The notes beneath the pieces were generated by a model, which saw only the letters and a list, made by a program, of their open reading frames with translations, did not search any database and had not been told where the DNA came from. Source: Megalobrama amblycephala (Eukaryota > Chordata > Actinopteri > Cypriniformes > Xenocyprididae). From it: DNA of 64,000 nucleotides. The stretch spans positions 25,185,226 through 25,249,225 of the forward strand of contig NC_063052.1 of assembly GCF_018812025.1 (NCBI RefSeq), read 5' to 3'. Position numbers and translations under genes: made by a program. This document shows, piece by piece, positions 22,298-34,586 of the stretch (position 1 is the stretch's first letter; every line of letters begins with the position of its first letter).

Positions 22298-23972
22298 AGT
22301 CAACGTGAAAACAAAATTGACCTTATTTACTAAATACATGTCCATGGTCTTATTCTGCATGATTCATCTGTGCATATTATTCTAAGCGAAAAAATGCTGG
22401 TCTTTATTATCTTTCATCAAAAGGGCTTTTCACACTGCACTTAACCTTGGGTTACTGTCGTTCTAAACATCACTTTTAACCCCAGGTAAAGGAACGTTTC
22501 ACACTTGTAATTTAGAAACAGGGTTAGCACCGCTTTTTACACGGGGTTATGAAACCCTGCTCTGAAGCAGGGTTAGCACTGCTTTTGTATTGCAGTGTGG
22601 AAGATGCAGTGTTACAGCTAGATGCTTAGCAACCAGTTGCGTGCCTCATATTCACATGCTTTAGACAGTCACGGAAACACCTTACATTGTATATAAACAG
22701 TAAATTCAGCTTTTAAGAAGAAAAATGTCAAATGCTGACAGAATACGTGACAATTTGAATGAAGAGGAGACCATTTTATTCTTACCTTTATAGTCTGAAA
22801 TGCCCATTTAGTATAAACTCGATAGTACAGTTGGCAATATGAGGATGCGCAATGCTAGAATGTAAACAGAATGCGTGTTGCGTTTATCCAATCAGTGACA
22901 TTGACACCACAAATATGCAAATAAGAATGTTAACCCTGGATTTAGAAATGTGAAATGTCAGCTCATGAATACCCAGGATTAATTGTTAACCCTGGGTAAA
23001 TTATGAGCAACGTGAAACCTGAAGCAAGGTGACCCAGGATTCCATTTACCAGGGGTTTAGAATGACCCAGGGTTAACTATTTCAAGTGTGAAAAACCTTA
23101 AATTGTAATAACTTGCTGTATTTTGATGTTTATACAGCAAGGTTGTGGAAATTGAGAATTAAAGAATTGTCTACCTTACAATTCAAGTCTGAATTTGAAT
23201 TTACTACACCCCACAGAAAGTTAAATAACAAAATCCGGGAAATAAAGTGTCCGTCCATTCGTCCATCCATCATTTTATTGTTTTAACGTTCTGTCATTCT
23301 ATCTATCATTCTAATGTTCAGTCTATCATTCTTACATATTATTTGCATATCTGAATGCTGATGACAAAAATTTACAATTAAATGTTGTCGGAATTTCTCC
23401 CAGAACACCAAAAAACACCAAAATCCTGAAGGTGTTTTACATGGTCAAGAGTGATCCAATCAGAAAACACATGAAAATAGTGTACATGGGGCCTCTACTT
23501 TCAGTTCTTTCACTTCAACCACCTGTCATATAGAGACTTTTCACAGTCCAATAAATCCCAGATGGATAAAATCAATCCATTCTCTTTGAATATCCTGATT
23601 TATTCTGAACATTATAAAAGTAAAATGGGTTGTTTCATGTTGACTTGTAAGTTTGCATGAAATGATTGTTGCGATAATCTTCTCTTCTGAAATGCGAACA
23701 AGAAAAAATGTAGGACGGGTCTTTATCCATCAGGAGTTAATTGGATTGTTGTCTTTACTATTGCTGTGATCTGATGTGAGCGACATGTTGTCCCACCCTC
23801 GTGCCAGTAAACACATCATCAGAGAAGAGAAGAGATGTTACTGAAAGAGGGAGGGGAAGTTATTTTGATTAGGAGGGCATATGAATTAAAAAAAAATGAT
23901 GTACATAGATACATTTATAATAAATATTGCAATATTCCATGAAAAAATATTCATTTTGATTTCATGGGGACT
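22298..23972. mobile_element. TTAA-flanked transposon, interrupted by another MITE
   Basis: The left end AGTCAACGTGAAAACAAAAT and right end (reverse complement AGTCCCCATGAAATCAAAAT) match at most positions and are bordered by TTAA at 22294-22297 and 23973-23976. The body lacks coding frames. A second element occupies 22421-23100 inside it, so the native length is about 1 kb. Confidence 0.7.
22421..23100. mobile_element. MITE nested in the previous element
   Basis: The left end AAGGGCTTTTCACACTGC and right end (reverse complement AAGGTTTTTCACACTTGA) form a terminal inverted repeat, followed on both sides by related GGGTT and TTCTAAAC words for about 45 bases. Many internal copies of CCCTGG and CCAGG words occur in both orientations. 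The target duplication is not clear. Confidence 0.7.
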
Positions 23973-23976
23973 TTAA

Positions 23977-24870
23977 GCTTGTGCAACCAACATTCTGTAC
24001 ATAAACATTTCTAAAATGCAAACTATTCCATATTTAACATCACAACAGGATGACACTTCTCACACACAGATGTTTCCCACATCCATCAATATTCTGTCAT
24101 CGAGTCATTCACCTTCACTTTAACAGAATGAATGTCTCTCGTCTGACTGCACATATCCTGTTCACAGAGTGCCGAGCGAATGTTTTCATCCTCTCCTCTC
24201 CACGCAAACGACTGCCGAGGTAGAGCTGGCAGGTGTCGTTCCAGATGTTTCTCCCACACTGATGTCATTTAGAGCCAGCTGTTGAGGGAGAGGTGTCTCT
24301 GCTCCCCTGTCCGTCAGCATGTGTGTTGAGGAGAGCAGGGGGAGGGCTGGGGGTGAGGAGGCTAATTTCTTTAATTGATTGTAAGTACAGCATGACAGGT
24401 CTCCTGATGCGGATGTACAAGCACGGGCCCCGGCACTTAAAACTCAGCCACCAGGGAGGCGATTGATCCGGCCCATCGATCCTCACTCTTTTGCATCAGG
24501 CTCTCGAGTGTGGCTGAAGTTCTTGAACAGTTCTAATGGAGAGAGACACTCCTGTATGGCTACAATAACATGACTGCAGGCGCTAATTACTATGCATGGA
24601 CGTGTTTTTTAGAATGGCTGATCGTGATCTGTTCATGAGACTTCTTCGTTGTTTAGTAGTGACTTAAACTGAGACTGATATTACCCATGCACAGTCCATA
24701 AAGATTTGTGTATAGGTATAGATTAAAAAAAGGGTTTACAAAATTTCACAAAAAAGTTTGAGACAGGCTGTCTCATGAGTGACTGACTGTACTCCCTACA
24801 GTATGTTGAAATGATGCCTGATGCTCTGTAGTTTTGCAGTTTTGGGCAGTGTTATCCCTGCGCAATCAGA
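23977..24870. promoter_or_regulatory. Single-copy block, conserved-noncoding candidate (about 24070-24620)
   Basis: Balanced composition and no repeat ends. It contains a purine-rich stretch near 24325-24360 and a TTAATTGATTG word near 24372. No exon-like frame is present. Confidence 0.3.
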
Positions 24871-25129
24871 ATTCATTATATATTTCTGTCAGGACCACTA
24901 TCATCAAAGATGATTGTCAAATAGCATACAGTTTGGATTGGTGATATGGTTCTGTTGTGGGTAAGAACTCCCTGCCCATCCATGCAGCCTACCATGGATA
25001 AGAGCAGGGAGAGCAGAACAGAACAGAACCAAAATAAAGGAATGCAGATATTATTAACGGTGTGTCTATTTACACTAATTGCAAATGGTGTCCCTTGTGG
25101 CAAAAGTTTTAAAAAAGACACACAGGTTT

Positions 25130-25330
25130 TAACATCTTCAGTGGCGCGGCAGTAGTGAGTAAGGCCGCTGACCGGGCTTTTAACGCAATTGACGTGGGTT
25201 CGAATCCGCCTTTTGCAGAGCTCGCATTTATTTTCAGTGGAAATAAACTGCGAACGAGTGTTTATCACTAAGAAAATATGCTGTTTTCACTTAGTGTAAA
25301 TAGCATCTAGTGCAAATAGCCGCTGCCTAT
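25130..25330 (+). mobile_element. tRNA-headed SINE-like element
   Basis: The 5' part reads CAGTGGCGCGGCAGTAGTG, giving an A-box-like region, and a perfect RNA polymerase III B box GGTTCGAATCC lies at 25197-25207. The spacing is normal for a tRNA-derived promoter. Downstream, TTAGTGTAAATAGCATC and GTGCAAATAGCC repeat a short word. It is not a tRNA gene, because the acceptor stem and anticodon arm cannot be folded. The 3' end and TSD are not defined, so the boundaries are approximate. Confidence 0.6.
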
Positions 25331-26248
25331 CATTAATGTTCTTGATGACAATAATTTAATGTAACAACTCAAGAAAAATGATTATGATTCGAAGAGGTAT
25401 ATCAGAGGCCAATTCCTGACTGAAGTAATGAATCTAAGCTTGGTGCCAGAACTGGGATTTGAACCACTAACTTCTCACTAAGCCTTTGTATGTATTATCA
25501 GTATGCGCCCCTTCTTTCCCTTTATTTTTCCTCCGATACCCGTCTCCTCCATCACATGATGTCAGGGCCTACGTCTTAACGAGCATCAGATTACCAAACA
25601 TAATCACCTCGCCGTCACGATGATGGAACCTTATGGCAGCTGTGTCTTCCAGAAGGTTCCATATTAAGCAGGGCTTGATATTTCCACTCATTCCCCCCAA
25701 GCCTTGATAACGTTAACCCTTCTAATGAAGCTATTGTGATGCTGTCCAGGGCCATTGTTTTCGCCAGGTCTCGTCTCCTCATCAGCCTGGCATCCTCCTT
25801 GATGATCTTACCTGTGTCTGTCACATCCCGCAGATGATGGTTCGGTTTCATTTTTTATCCCTCCAGCATGGATGTATTTACATTCAAATTTACAGGCCAT
25901 GCTGTTATTGGAATGCATGCTGGGTAGGAGTGTTGCCAGCAGTATATCTACTTGAGGCGAAATGTCATCTTGCATGGAACTATGGTATAATTTAATAGCA
26001 ATTAACAGTAAACAATAGTGTGGTGTCCACTTGTAAATCAGCAGGCAGAGTGGTGGAGAAAACAAAAATGCTGTTTCTTTTTTTTATATCACTCTCATTC
26101 TGCCTCCTTTTAAGATCTTGACTGAATTTCCACATTCACTGTAATTTAATATAATTACAGTAGTTGTGTATAAATATAACTTTAATAGTAAATTCCACTA
26201 GGAACACATAGGAGAATAAAAGGGAAGAAGCTCAGGAAATAACCATGC
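25331..26248. promoter_or_regulatory. Single-copy block, conserved-noncoding candidate (about 25540-25860)
   Basis: Repeat-free, GC-balanced sequence around 25540-25860 with no exon-like frame. The rest, to 26248, is AT-rich and unremarkable. Confidence 0.25.
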
Positions 26249-26252
26249 TTAA

Positions 26253-27197
26253 AGGTGCAATATGTAATAATTTTGCAGTAAAATATCCAAAAACCACTAG
26301 GCCAGTGTTATATATTTTGTTCACTTGAGTACTTATAATATCCCAAATGTTTCCAACTATTTGTAAATCGTGAGAAAATTGCAATTTTAACCAAGGCTCC
26401 GGGACGTGTGAGGAGTCGCCTGTCAATTGCGTCATACCCGCGTTACCCTCGGTTTCCGGTTTTATTTTGTACAAACCATGGAAACACCAAAGACGCTTTA
26501 ATATATTACATGTTTTAATAGACAAGGGAACAACTGTTTGGTTACATTTATTAGACAGAAATCTAATTGTTGTTACCATGCTTAGTACCATACTTTACCA
26601 TGCTTCAGAGAAAAACACTATTTTGTCAAGTAGCTAACATAACATAATCAGATGCAGCTTTATTTTTAGTAACAGTAATGCAGAATTTTCTCCATCATAT
26701 AGTACGTTTTAAAATTAATTGCATGCCATTTATCAACACAAGCCATCCAGCATTTAATATGATATTCTAAAATCGATCTAGCTTACTGAAGTGTACAACA
26801 AGTGTCTCACAGCAGCCTCCAAGTGAACGCACAGAGTAACGTTATAACATAATTTTCAACACAGTCAAATGTATCTAATATGATAAACATAGCTGCGTTA
26901 CCTCATACTCATGACTGGAAAAGCAGAAACGGTGCCGGCGACTGTGTCATAATAAAAGTTCCGCTGCTTGTGAGGCGTGTGTTGCACAATCGCTCCAGCG
27001 GCCTCGTTCAGCTCTATAATCACATCCATGAACATGATTTCTTCCCGAGTCCTATCCCGATTATTTCCACCGGCTGTGATGTGAAGACCACATGTCCCAA
27101 GATTCCGCACTCAAACTTGGCATCATCAAGCTACGCCTTTGTTTTGAATAGGCTTTGAGCGACCTCTAGCAGACAGAAAATCTTAAATATTGCACCT
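26253..27197. mobile_element. TTAA-flanked MITE with AGGTGCAATAT ends
   Basis: The left end AGGTGCAATATGTAA and right end TTAAATATTGCACCT are inverted repeats bordered by TTAA at 26249-26252 and 27198-27201. The 945-bp body has a CpG-containing segment on each side (about 26395-26450 and 26920-27070) and no transposase frame. The 119-codon frame at 26232-26591 begins at the element border and is a chance frame. Confidence 0.8.
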
Positions 27198-27221
27198 TTA
27201 ACAGAAACAATACCAGATAAT

Positions 27222-28533
27222 GGGTCCTATCATACACCCGGCGCAATGCGACACCAGGCGCGACGCCAGTGTTTTTTGCTAGTTTCAGCTCGACGCAGTT
27301 ATCATTTTCACGTGCTGCGCCACGTTGTTTAAATAGCAAATACACTCTTGCCCATCTGTTTGCCCATGGGCGTGCTGGTCTAAAAATGAGGTGTTTTCAG
27401 GCACATTGTTGGCGTGTTGTTATTTTGAGGCAACTGAAAATGACTGCGCCATTGACCAACAAAAACCTGGTCTAAAGTCAATGGTGCAGTATTTTTTTAT
27501 TTTTTTATTTGTATGCAGCAGCATACAAACATGCCAAATATTAAAGGTCCCGTTCTTCGTGATCCCATGTTTCAAACTTTAGTTAGTGTGTAATGTTGTT
27601 GTTAGAGTATAAATAAAATCTGTAAAATTTTAAAGCTCAAAGTTCAATGCCAAGCGAGATATTTTATTTAACAGAAGTCGCCTACATCGAATGGCCAGTT
27701 TGGACTACATCCCTCTACTTCCTTCTTTAATGACGTCACTAAAACAGTTTTTTGACTAACCTCCGGCCACAGGAATACACAAGAGTTGCGTTTGTAGAGT
27801 GTGTTTGTCGCCATGTCGTCGAAACGCTGTTATTTTCATCCCGCAGTCCAATCACCGGGTCTGATTCCGGCTCAAATTGATAGGGTAAAATTAAAGACAT
27901 GTTTACAATAACACTGAGCGCATGAATCTCCACGTTATGGTAAGAGGCGTGACTTTTCCAGGCACGGTGCGCTCAGAGCTGTCGAATCACAACACAGGAA
28001 CCGCTGGCACAATCAGAACTCGTTACGTATTTCTGAAGGAGGGACTTCATAGAACAAGGAAGTCATCAGCCTGTTTTTATGACAGTGGAAACAGCGGTAT
28101 ACAGATAAGTAAATTAAGTGAAAAATACTGTGTTTTTTTACACGCGAAACATGAACACGTTATATTGCACACTATAAACACAATCAAAGCTTAAAAAAAA
28201 ACCACGAAAAACGGGACCTTTAAAAATAAAAGTACTCCTCTCTGAATAAGCATTCAGTATTTCTGCTTGCAAATTCTGCCATGTAAATAGCGAAACCGCC
28301 ATTGTGCAAGCGCAACTGGCTTTTAAAGGGAATGGGAGATGAGACTCTGATTGGTTTATTGCACGTTATGCCCAAAGCACATCCATAACTCATTAAGAGA
28401 CTTGGTATATAACCCTTTTGGACCATGCGCCTGGTGCGCCGACCATTTTTTCCATCGTTAAAACTAGCAAAAGTGGATTTGGACATGCCCTAAGTGCACC
28501 TGCGGCATGTGCTTAGATCGTTAAAATAGGGCA
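27222..28533. mobile_element. GC-rich-ended MITE, interrupted by a TTAA element
   Basis: The left end GGGTCCTATCATACACC and right end (reverse complement GTGCCCTATTTTAACG) are weakly inverted. The recurring word TTTGCTAGTTT near the left end is repeated inverted as AAACTAGCAAA near the right end. The CGC-rich words GGCGCAA, GGCGCG and GTGCGCC are typical of this fish MITE. The 27545-28219 element sits inside, so the native length is about 630 bp. Confidence 0.65.
27545..28219. mobile_element. TTAA-flanked MITE with AGGTCCCGTT ends, copy 1
   Basis: The ends AGGTCCCGTTCTTCGTG and CACGAAAAACGGGACCT are inverted, with TTAA at 27541-27544 and 28220-28223. The 675-bp body is about 98% identical by eye to 33906-34586. 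The same 64-codon minus-strand frame (27933 to 27739) is kept in both copies, but it has no recognisable domain and is probably incidental. High identity implies recent mobility of the family. Confidence 0.85.
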
Positions 28534-28689
28534 CAATGAAACAAAGGAAACGAAGGGCTTAAATACAAGGGAGAGTAATCAACTGAACAGAAATATGTGC
28601 GTAAAACTAATTAATAACCAAGGAAACTAACTAGGGAACACAGGCAAACCAGAACAGGGAAAACAGAACCAAAATCAAAACTGAACATA
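28534..28689. repeat. Possible LTR-like relic
   Basis: An A-rich stretch with GGCTTAAATACAAGG resembles parts of fish LTR sequences. No termini or TSD are seen. Confidence 0.25.
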
Positions 28690-29075
28690 AATGTTACACA
28701 AATTTGATGACAATTTTAACATTTAAAATAACTGTTTTCTTTTTGAATAGATTTTAAAATGTAATTTATTCCTGTGATGGAAAAGCTGAATTTTAGTGTC
28801 ACATGATCCTTTAGAAATCATGGTGATTTTGTGCTCAAGAAACATTTCTTATTATTATCAATGTTAGAAACTGTTGTGCTGCTTAATATTTTTGTGGAAA
28901 CTGTGATTCATTTTTAAGGATTCTTTGATCAATAGAAGTTTAAAGAGCAGTATTTATTTTATTTGGATTTGTTTAGCAAGTTTTAGTCATTACTTTGTAG
29001 CTTCATCAATGACTTTATCAATGATTTACAATATTATGTGGTACAGCGGTGTCCAAACGTATGAATGGTAGTGTA
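28690..29075 (+). repeat. Dispersed repeat fragment (TTGATCAAAAAT family)
   Basis: The order of words AACTGTTTTC, AATTTATTCCTGTGATG, AGTGTCACATGATCC, TTATTATTATCAATG, GTGCTGCTTAATATTT and the final GAATGGTAGTGTAG matches the family seen near 12200 and, inverted, at 37203-37563. The ends resemble a decayed inverted repeat of ACACTACC. No coding content. Confidence 0.75.
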
Positions 29076-30438
29076 GATTGGTAGCATGATAAAACAGCTT
29101 TATGATGATGGTAGAACACAGAACGTTCACTAGTAAGATTCTCAAGCGCTGCCAGTCGCTGGATGGCAGAGACAGATGTGCGCTGAGAAGTTCTTTGATG
29201 TCGCAGTCTTTCAGGAAGGAGATTTCAGCTGTTGTCTGAGCTTCAAGGCAAATGCTACTGTGCCTCTCTTTCTGAACTAGAGATGGCATCTCTATAAAGC
29301 GCTCTCTTTAACAATCAGCTTTTACCGTTTGCCTCGTATTCACCATCAGACACCAGTTTAAGTTATTTTGTAGATATGCACAGCATGATTGCTCAGCTCT
29401 TAGGGGACACAAAAAAATCAGTGTTTTCCCTTTCTATATCCATAGCCAATTAGCATTATGCTACCATAACAATCGTGTATTGTCGAAATTGAGCGGAACG
29501 TTGCGGAGGCTTTCTTCCAAGCAAAACAAATTCGAGGTTTACCATAATCTTCCCCTCAGTGGTTTTTAAATCATTTGTTTCTTTTGAGCAGACTGAAGCA
29601 CCAGATAAGTAAATAGATAAGATATGAGATGTTAAATGAGGGCTGAGCAGAAGAAACACAGCTATAGAGATAGCATACAAAAACTCAAAGAGTGTTTTAA
29701 AAGGCCCCTGGCTGTACTGTGGGGTAAATATGTGCACCTTAAAGTGCAGACATGCTCCACTTTCCATAATTGTCCCAGTTGAATGTAGGAAAACAGTGAG
29801 ATGCTAAGATCAGACTTCACATCAGGAAATCAGAAACCTTAGCCGTATTTGTTACTCAAGGATATCAGTTCAAATGAATGGGGTTGGGAAATGTGTTTTT
29901 TTGATGTGTAGTTATACCTTTATCTTCAACAATGTTGTGTATGCCAGGGAACTAACACACTCTTCCAAGTAAATATCCTATGCATTACATTTGCATTTGG
30001 GTATGTACAGTAATGTTTTATAGGACCATTAGGATTTTTTGCATTGTGACAATTAGGTAAATTAGAGAAATTTCTACCCCAATTCTAAGTACTAAAAAAA
30101 AAAAAACATTAAAAATGTTAGCCATTAATATGTTGATTTTTTTTTTTTTTCTCCATGATTTTTGATGAACGGAAAGTTCAAAAGAACAGAATTTATTTAA
30201 AATATATTTTCTGTATCAGTGTAAACGTCTTTACTTTAACTTGATCAATTTAATGAATCCTTTCTTTTTAAAAGTATTAATTTATGTAAAATCTTTCTAA
30301 CTCCAAAACGTTTTGAGCTGTAGTGTCATTTATTAATAACTTATTTTTTACTTTTGATTTTGGGGTGACCTGAACATGTTACTTCTTAACACTGATATTT
30401 TTTAACCAAAATGGCTTACAATAAAGGGCACAAATCAC
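29076..30438. other. Single-copy DNA with a short repeat fragment at 30150-30300
   Basis: The fragment contains AAGTTCAAAAGAACAG and GATCAATTTAATG, words from the middle of the family at 28690. The rest contains A and T runs around 30095 and 30137 and no gene-like structure. Confidence 0.5.
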
Positions 30439-30443
30439 ATTAA

Positions 30444-30860
30444 AGGGTTAGTTCACCCAAAAAAGAAATTTCTGTCATCAAGTACTCACCCTCATTGTCC
30501 CAAATCCGCAAGACCTTCATTCATCTTCGGAACACAAATTAAGATATTTTTGATAAAATCCGAGAGGTTTCTGGTCTCCCTATACACAGCAATTTCAAAA
30601 CAAATTTCAAGGCTACTACAGTGGTTCGACCTTAATGTTATGAAGCGACGAGAATACTTTTTTGTGCACAAAAACAAAACAAAAATAACTACTTTATTTA
30701 ACTATTTGAACTGTTGTCATACGCAGTTGATGCAGTGCACACAGTTCAGGGCTTCCATGTTTACATCCGAACGCCGGCTCAGTATTGTCCGAAGCTGAAC
30801 ACGTGAGCAGCACGATGCATGCCTGTGATGCTGACGCAGAATTTTTGGGTGAACTAACCT
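30444..30860. mobile_element. Palindromic TTAA-flanked MITE, copy d (truncated right arm)
   Basis: The left end follows TTAA at 30440-30443. The right end TTTTTGGGTGAACTAACCT is bordered by TTGA, a mutated target duplication. The right arm is shortened: the sub-end carrying ATTACTCACCCTCATG is absent on that side. This copy retains the intact target ACCTTAATGTTATGAAG at 30630-30646, which in copy h is occupied by another transposon. Confidence 0.75.
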
Positions 30861-30864
30861 TTGA

Positions 30865-32260
30865 ATGGCATCAAGTACCACAGCCATGTTTTCATTATGA
30901 TTATTTCAGTATTTAAATTAAGTAACAAGCACTGAACTATCAGCTATAAAAATCAAAAGGGCAGAAACTTTTTGCTGTCAGATTCTTTTCCTAACTGAAC
31001 GCATCACCGCTGTAATGGTAGTCAGTACTGTGGGCCATTTTTAAAAGAATATAAAAAATGAAATGTACCGTACATCTATTTTACAGCTGTAGAAAATGGG
31101 GTCGCTAGTGTCCTGGTCATGATAAATTCACTTCATGACATGATTCTGAAGATGCCATACACCTCTAATCTTTTTATTAGAAATCGTCTGCTGTTTGTAA
31201 TGAAAACACTGGCAGCTTACGGTAATCACTGCAACCAATCTCTGCTTCTATTTCATCCGGCTGAATGATGTCATAAACAAGAACACATTCAATACATAAT
31301 TTCTACACTTGATGAATACTAGCCCCAAGCGCCGGGGCCCTGCGATGCTTTTGGCCCGAATCAAATCCCCACCATTTGTGTAGAATAATCGCATTATGGC
31401 GGAATAAAGGATCAAGAAAAACCGCGTGACGTACTGCGTTTAGCATGTAGCGCGTTTGGTAAAAAAGAGAACATTTTACATGTGTGTCATAACACAGACC
31501 GTTGCAGGCCGGCTGCGTTTTTACCTGGAAGAGCGCTGAAGATGAAGTGTGTGACATAGGCGAAGGAGAGAGAGGGATGACGCCTTGACAGAATTAACAC
31601 ATGACGGTGGACGCCGGGCCCCTGCATGTGTCCCCCTCCTCCCCGCCGGTCTGGCTCGACACCGAAAATCTTTATCTGTTATATGATGCATGAAAACACA
31701 CTGTCTTGTTTTAGAACTGTACGCAACCTCTGACCTTCCCACCACAGATGCAATGTGACCCCTCAGTCGCCATCCATTTCTGTGGCTGAGCAGATTCTAT
31801 GAATTTTTATTAACGCCTCTTCTTTTTTTTTCCCTGCTTTTTTTTTTTTTTGTTGCCGGTGTCTCTTGACTCGTGACTTGAGCCTTTAAACAAATTGCTT
31901 GACATTCTGAAAATGAAGCTCTAGAAGTGGCCTGAGATAAGTCTGTGTTTTCCCCACTCTACCTGTGTTTATTTTTTAAGGTGTGTATATATTGTAAAAG
32001 TTTGAAGAAATACAGAAAGTGAGCAAGAGAGAGAGAGAGAGGTGGCCCATAAATGACAGGATGGTTCAGTTTGTCTTGCTTGGTATACATTTTTATTTGT
32101 TTTCTAATTGCATTCAGATGTGAGTTATCATGGGCATTTAATGTGATTTTGTTTCAATGGCACATTTAAACTGAGTTCTCTTTTCAAATTATTGCTCAAC
32201 AAGTGCTCAAATTAACTTGTGACATATTTTACATGTATATGCTTAAAAACCATATCTATG
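30865..32260. promoter_or_regulatory. Single-copy block, conserved-noncoding candidate (about 31170-31800)
   Basis: Repeat-free and moderately GC-rich, with CpG words between 31320 and 31660. Minus-strand frames of 84 and 74 codons overlap here but lack splice borders and recognisable domains. A short GA tract lies at 32026-32042. Confidence 0.3.
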
Positions 32261-32763
32261 TTAAAGGGATAGTTCACCCAAAAATGAAAATGATTTACTT
32301 ACCCTCAAGCCATCATGGGTGTATACGACTATCTTCTTTCAGACAAACACAGATATATATTTGAAAATATCCTTAGTCCTCCAGGGTTTATAATGGCAGT
32401 AAATGGGGGGCCGTGTTTTGAAGACAAAAATAATGCTTCCATCCATTAAAAAAAGTAATACGACTCCAGGGGGTTAATAAAGGCCTTCTGATTCATGCGT
32501 TTTTGTAAGAAAAATACCAATATTTACAACTTTATAAATTCAAATAACTAGCTTCGGGCGGATGACCGTGCACAGAATGTACAAGTCGACTTGCGCCAAA
32601 TGTGTAATCCTCTGACACGATGTGTGACGGAAGATGTAGGAGTATTGTAAGTTTAGATGCCTCTTGCAGTTCAAACAAATAGGGCTGTGCAACAAATTTA
32701 AGCTCCTCTTCTCTTAAATCGAAATCCTCTGACATTTTTCTTTAAAAATGATCGTTTTAGACT

Positions 32764-33824
32764 TACACCATGTCCTAACCAGACGCGACGCCGCAACAAG
32801 CGATAAAAGGTATCTTTTCCATGTTAATCTGAGTTTTTGTCCTAATCATCCGTGACGGCGACACGCGAATATTCTATTTTAGAAACGATTTCTATTTCTC
32901 TGTGACATCGTGGCTGGAACAGTAACACAAAGTACGGCAATGATAATATCAGGTACTGCTTATGTGCTTTATTTAACATTAAAGGTGCTAAATAGGATGT
33001 TTTGTTTTATACATTTTTACAATATTACTTGAAACTGTCTTTACTAACTGATAAAAGACTATTTATTAGGTGCACTGAAAGTAACAATATTAATATACAT
33101 CATCTGTGCACGAGGTAGGGCCTTAAAAACATCAGCCAATCGTTTACACAATCATCGCATAAACGATTGGCCCTCTGGCTTGTCAATCACTGCCGTTACG
33201 TTCCTTGTGAGAGACGAGCGCGGCTGCGCTCTCCAGTAACTTTCCACACTCCGCAGGCGCTGCATGCAATGTTTTTGTCAGAGACAGGAGTAACAACTGC
33301 AGATTATGAGTTACCTGCGGTGAGTCCGACATAATGAATCCACTAACACGACACAGCGAATGCCGGTGGTAAACACTCGTGTTCCAATACTTGTGCACGA
33401 GTTTTGGGAGGTGTTCCTTTGAAAAAAAAAATCAGTAACAGTCTTTGGATTCTCAGTCGACGAAAAAATCCTCTCTATCACCTTTAAAAGCTTCTAACGT
33501 GAGTTTGAATATCATTATGTGTTCACAGCTTTTTAGCTGCAATGAAAACAACACTGGCTAATTCACCTCAGATCTTGAAAATAAATAAATGGACACAAGA
33601 ATGTTCAAACTGTCAACTCAATACGAACAAACAAGTGTATTCTATGACAAAAATCAGTTCAGTCATTCCATATGTACTTTAAATAATGTTTAAATTGTGT
33701 AATATTTATGAATTTTACTAAGTACTCTATTGGCTGTGGTTTTTGATTTTCGCGTCGCGTCTACTGTGGACAGTCAAATTGCTTGTCGCTGGAATCTTAT
33801 CACATCGCATCTGGTTATCCGGTA
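32764..33824. mobile_element. MITE nested in the 32265-34746 element
   Basis: The left end reads ACCATGTCCTAACCAGACGC and the right end (reverse complement) reads ACCGGATAACCAGATGCGAT. They share the AACCAGAYGCGA core. GCGACGCC and CGCGTCGCG words occur near each end. It is itself interrupted at 32983-33483. Boundaries are accurate to a few bases only. Confidence 0.6.
32983..33483. mobile_element. TTAA-flanked MITE, innermost layer
   Basis: The ends AGGTGCTAAATAGGATG and ATCCTCTCTATCACCT are inverted repeats, bordered by TTAA at 32979-32982 and 33484-33487. The 501-bp body holds no coding frame. AATCGTTTACACAATC and TAAACGATTGG form an inverted pair near 33138-33173. Confidence 0.75.
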
Positions 33825-33905
33825 ATTATTTGAATTTATAAAGTTTTAAATATGGATATTTTTCTTACAAAAACACATCGCTTCACTTCAGAAGGACTTT
33901 ATTAA

Positions 33906-34586
33906 AGGTCCCGTTCTTCGTGATCCCATGTTTCAAACTTTAGTTAGTGTGTAATGTTGTTGTTAGAGTATAAATAAAATCTGTAAAATTTTAGAGCTCA
34001 AAGTTCAATGACAAGCGAGATATTTTATTTAACAGAAGTCGCCTACATCGAATGGCCAGTTTGGACTACATCCCTCTACTTCCTTCTTTAATGACGTCAC
34101 TAAAACAGTTTTTTGACTAACCTCCGGCCACAGGAATACACAAGAGTTGCGTTTGTAGAGTGTGTTTGTCGCCATGTCGTCGAAACGCTGTTATTTTCAT
34201 CCCGCAGTCCAATCACCGGGTCTGATTCCGGCTCAAATTGATAGGGTAAAATTAAAGACATGTTTACAATAACACTGAGCGCGTGCATCTCCACGTTATG
34301 GTAAGAGGCGTGACCTTTCCGGGCAAGGAGCGCTAAGCTGCTGTCGAATCACAACACAGGAACCGCTGGCACAATCAGAACTCGTTACGTATTTCTGAAG
34401 GAGGGACTTCATAGAACAAGGAAGTCATCAGCCTGTTTTTATGACAGTGGAAACAGCGGTATACAGATAAGTAAATTATGTGAAAAATACTGTGTTTTTT
34501 TACACGCGAAACATGAACACATGTTACTGTATATTGCACACTATAAACACAATCAAAGCTTCAAAAAAACACGAAAAACGGGACCT
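33906..34586. mobile_element. TTAA-flanked MITE with AGGTCCCGTT ends, copy 2
   Basis: The same 5' and 3' ends as copy 1 at 27545, with TTAA at 33902-33905 and 34587-34590. It lies within TTTATTAA/CCACTGGAGT of the host right arm. The complementary left arm at 32463-32486 shows the unfilled site with a single TTAA. Differences from copy 1 are about a dozen substitutions and two small indels. Confidence 0.85.

Noticed and set aside
25141..25215. tRNA gene
   Set aside because: The B box is perfect but a cloverleaf cannot be formed, and sequence downstream looks like a SINE body.
27739..27933. Conserved 64-codon gene in two places
   Set aside because: Both copies lie in the same MITE. Low overall divergence explains conservation, and no domain is visible.
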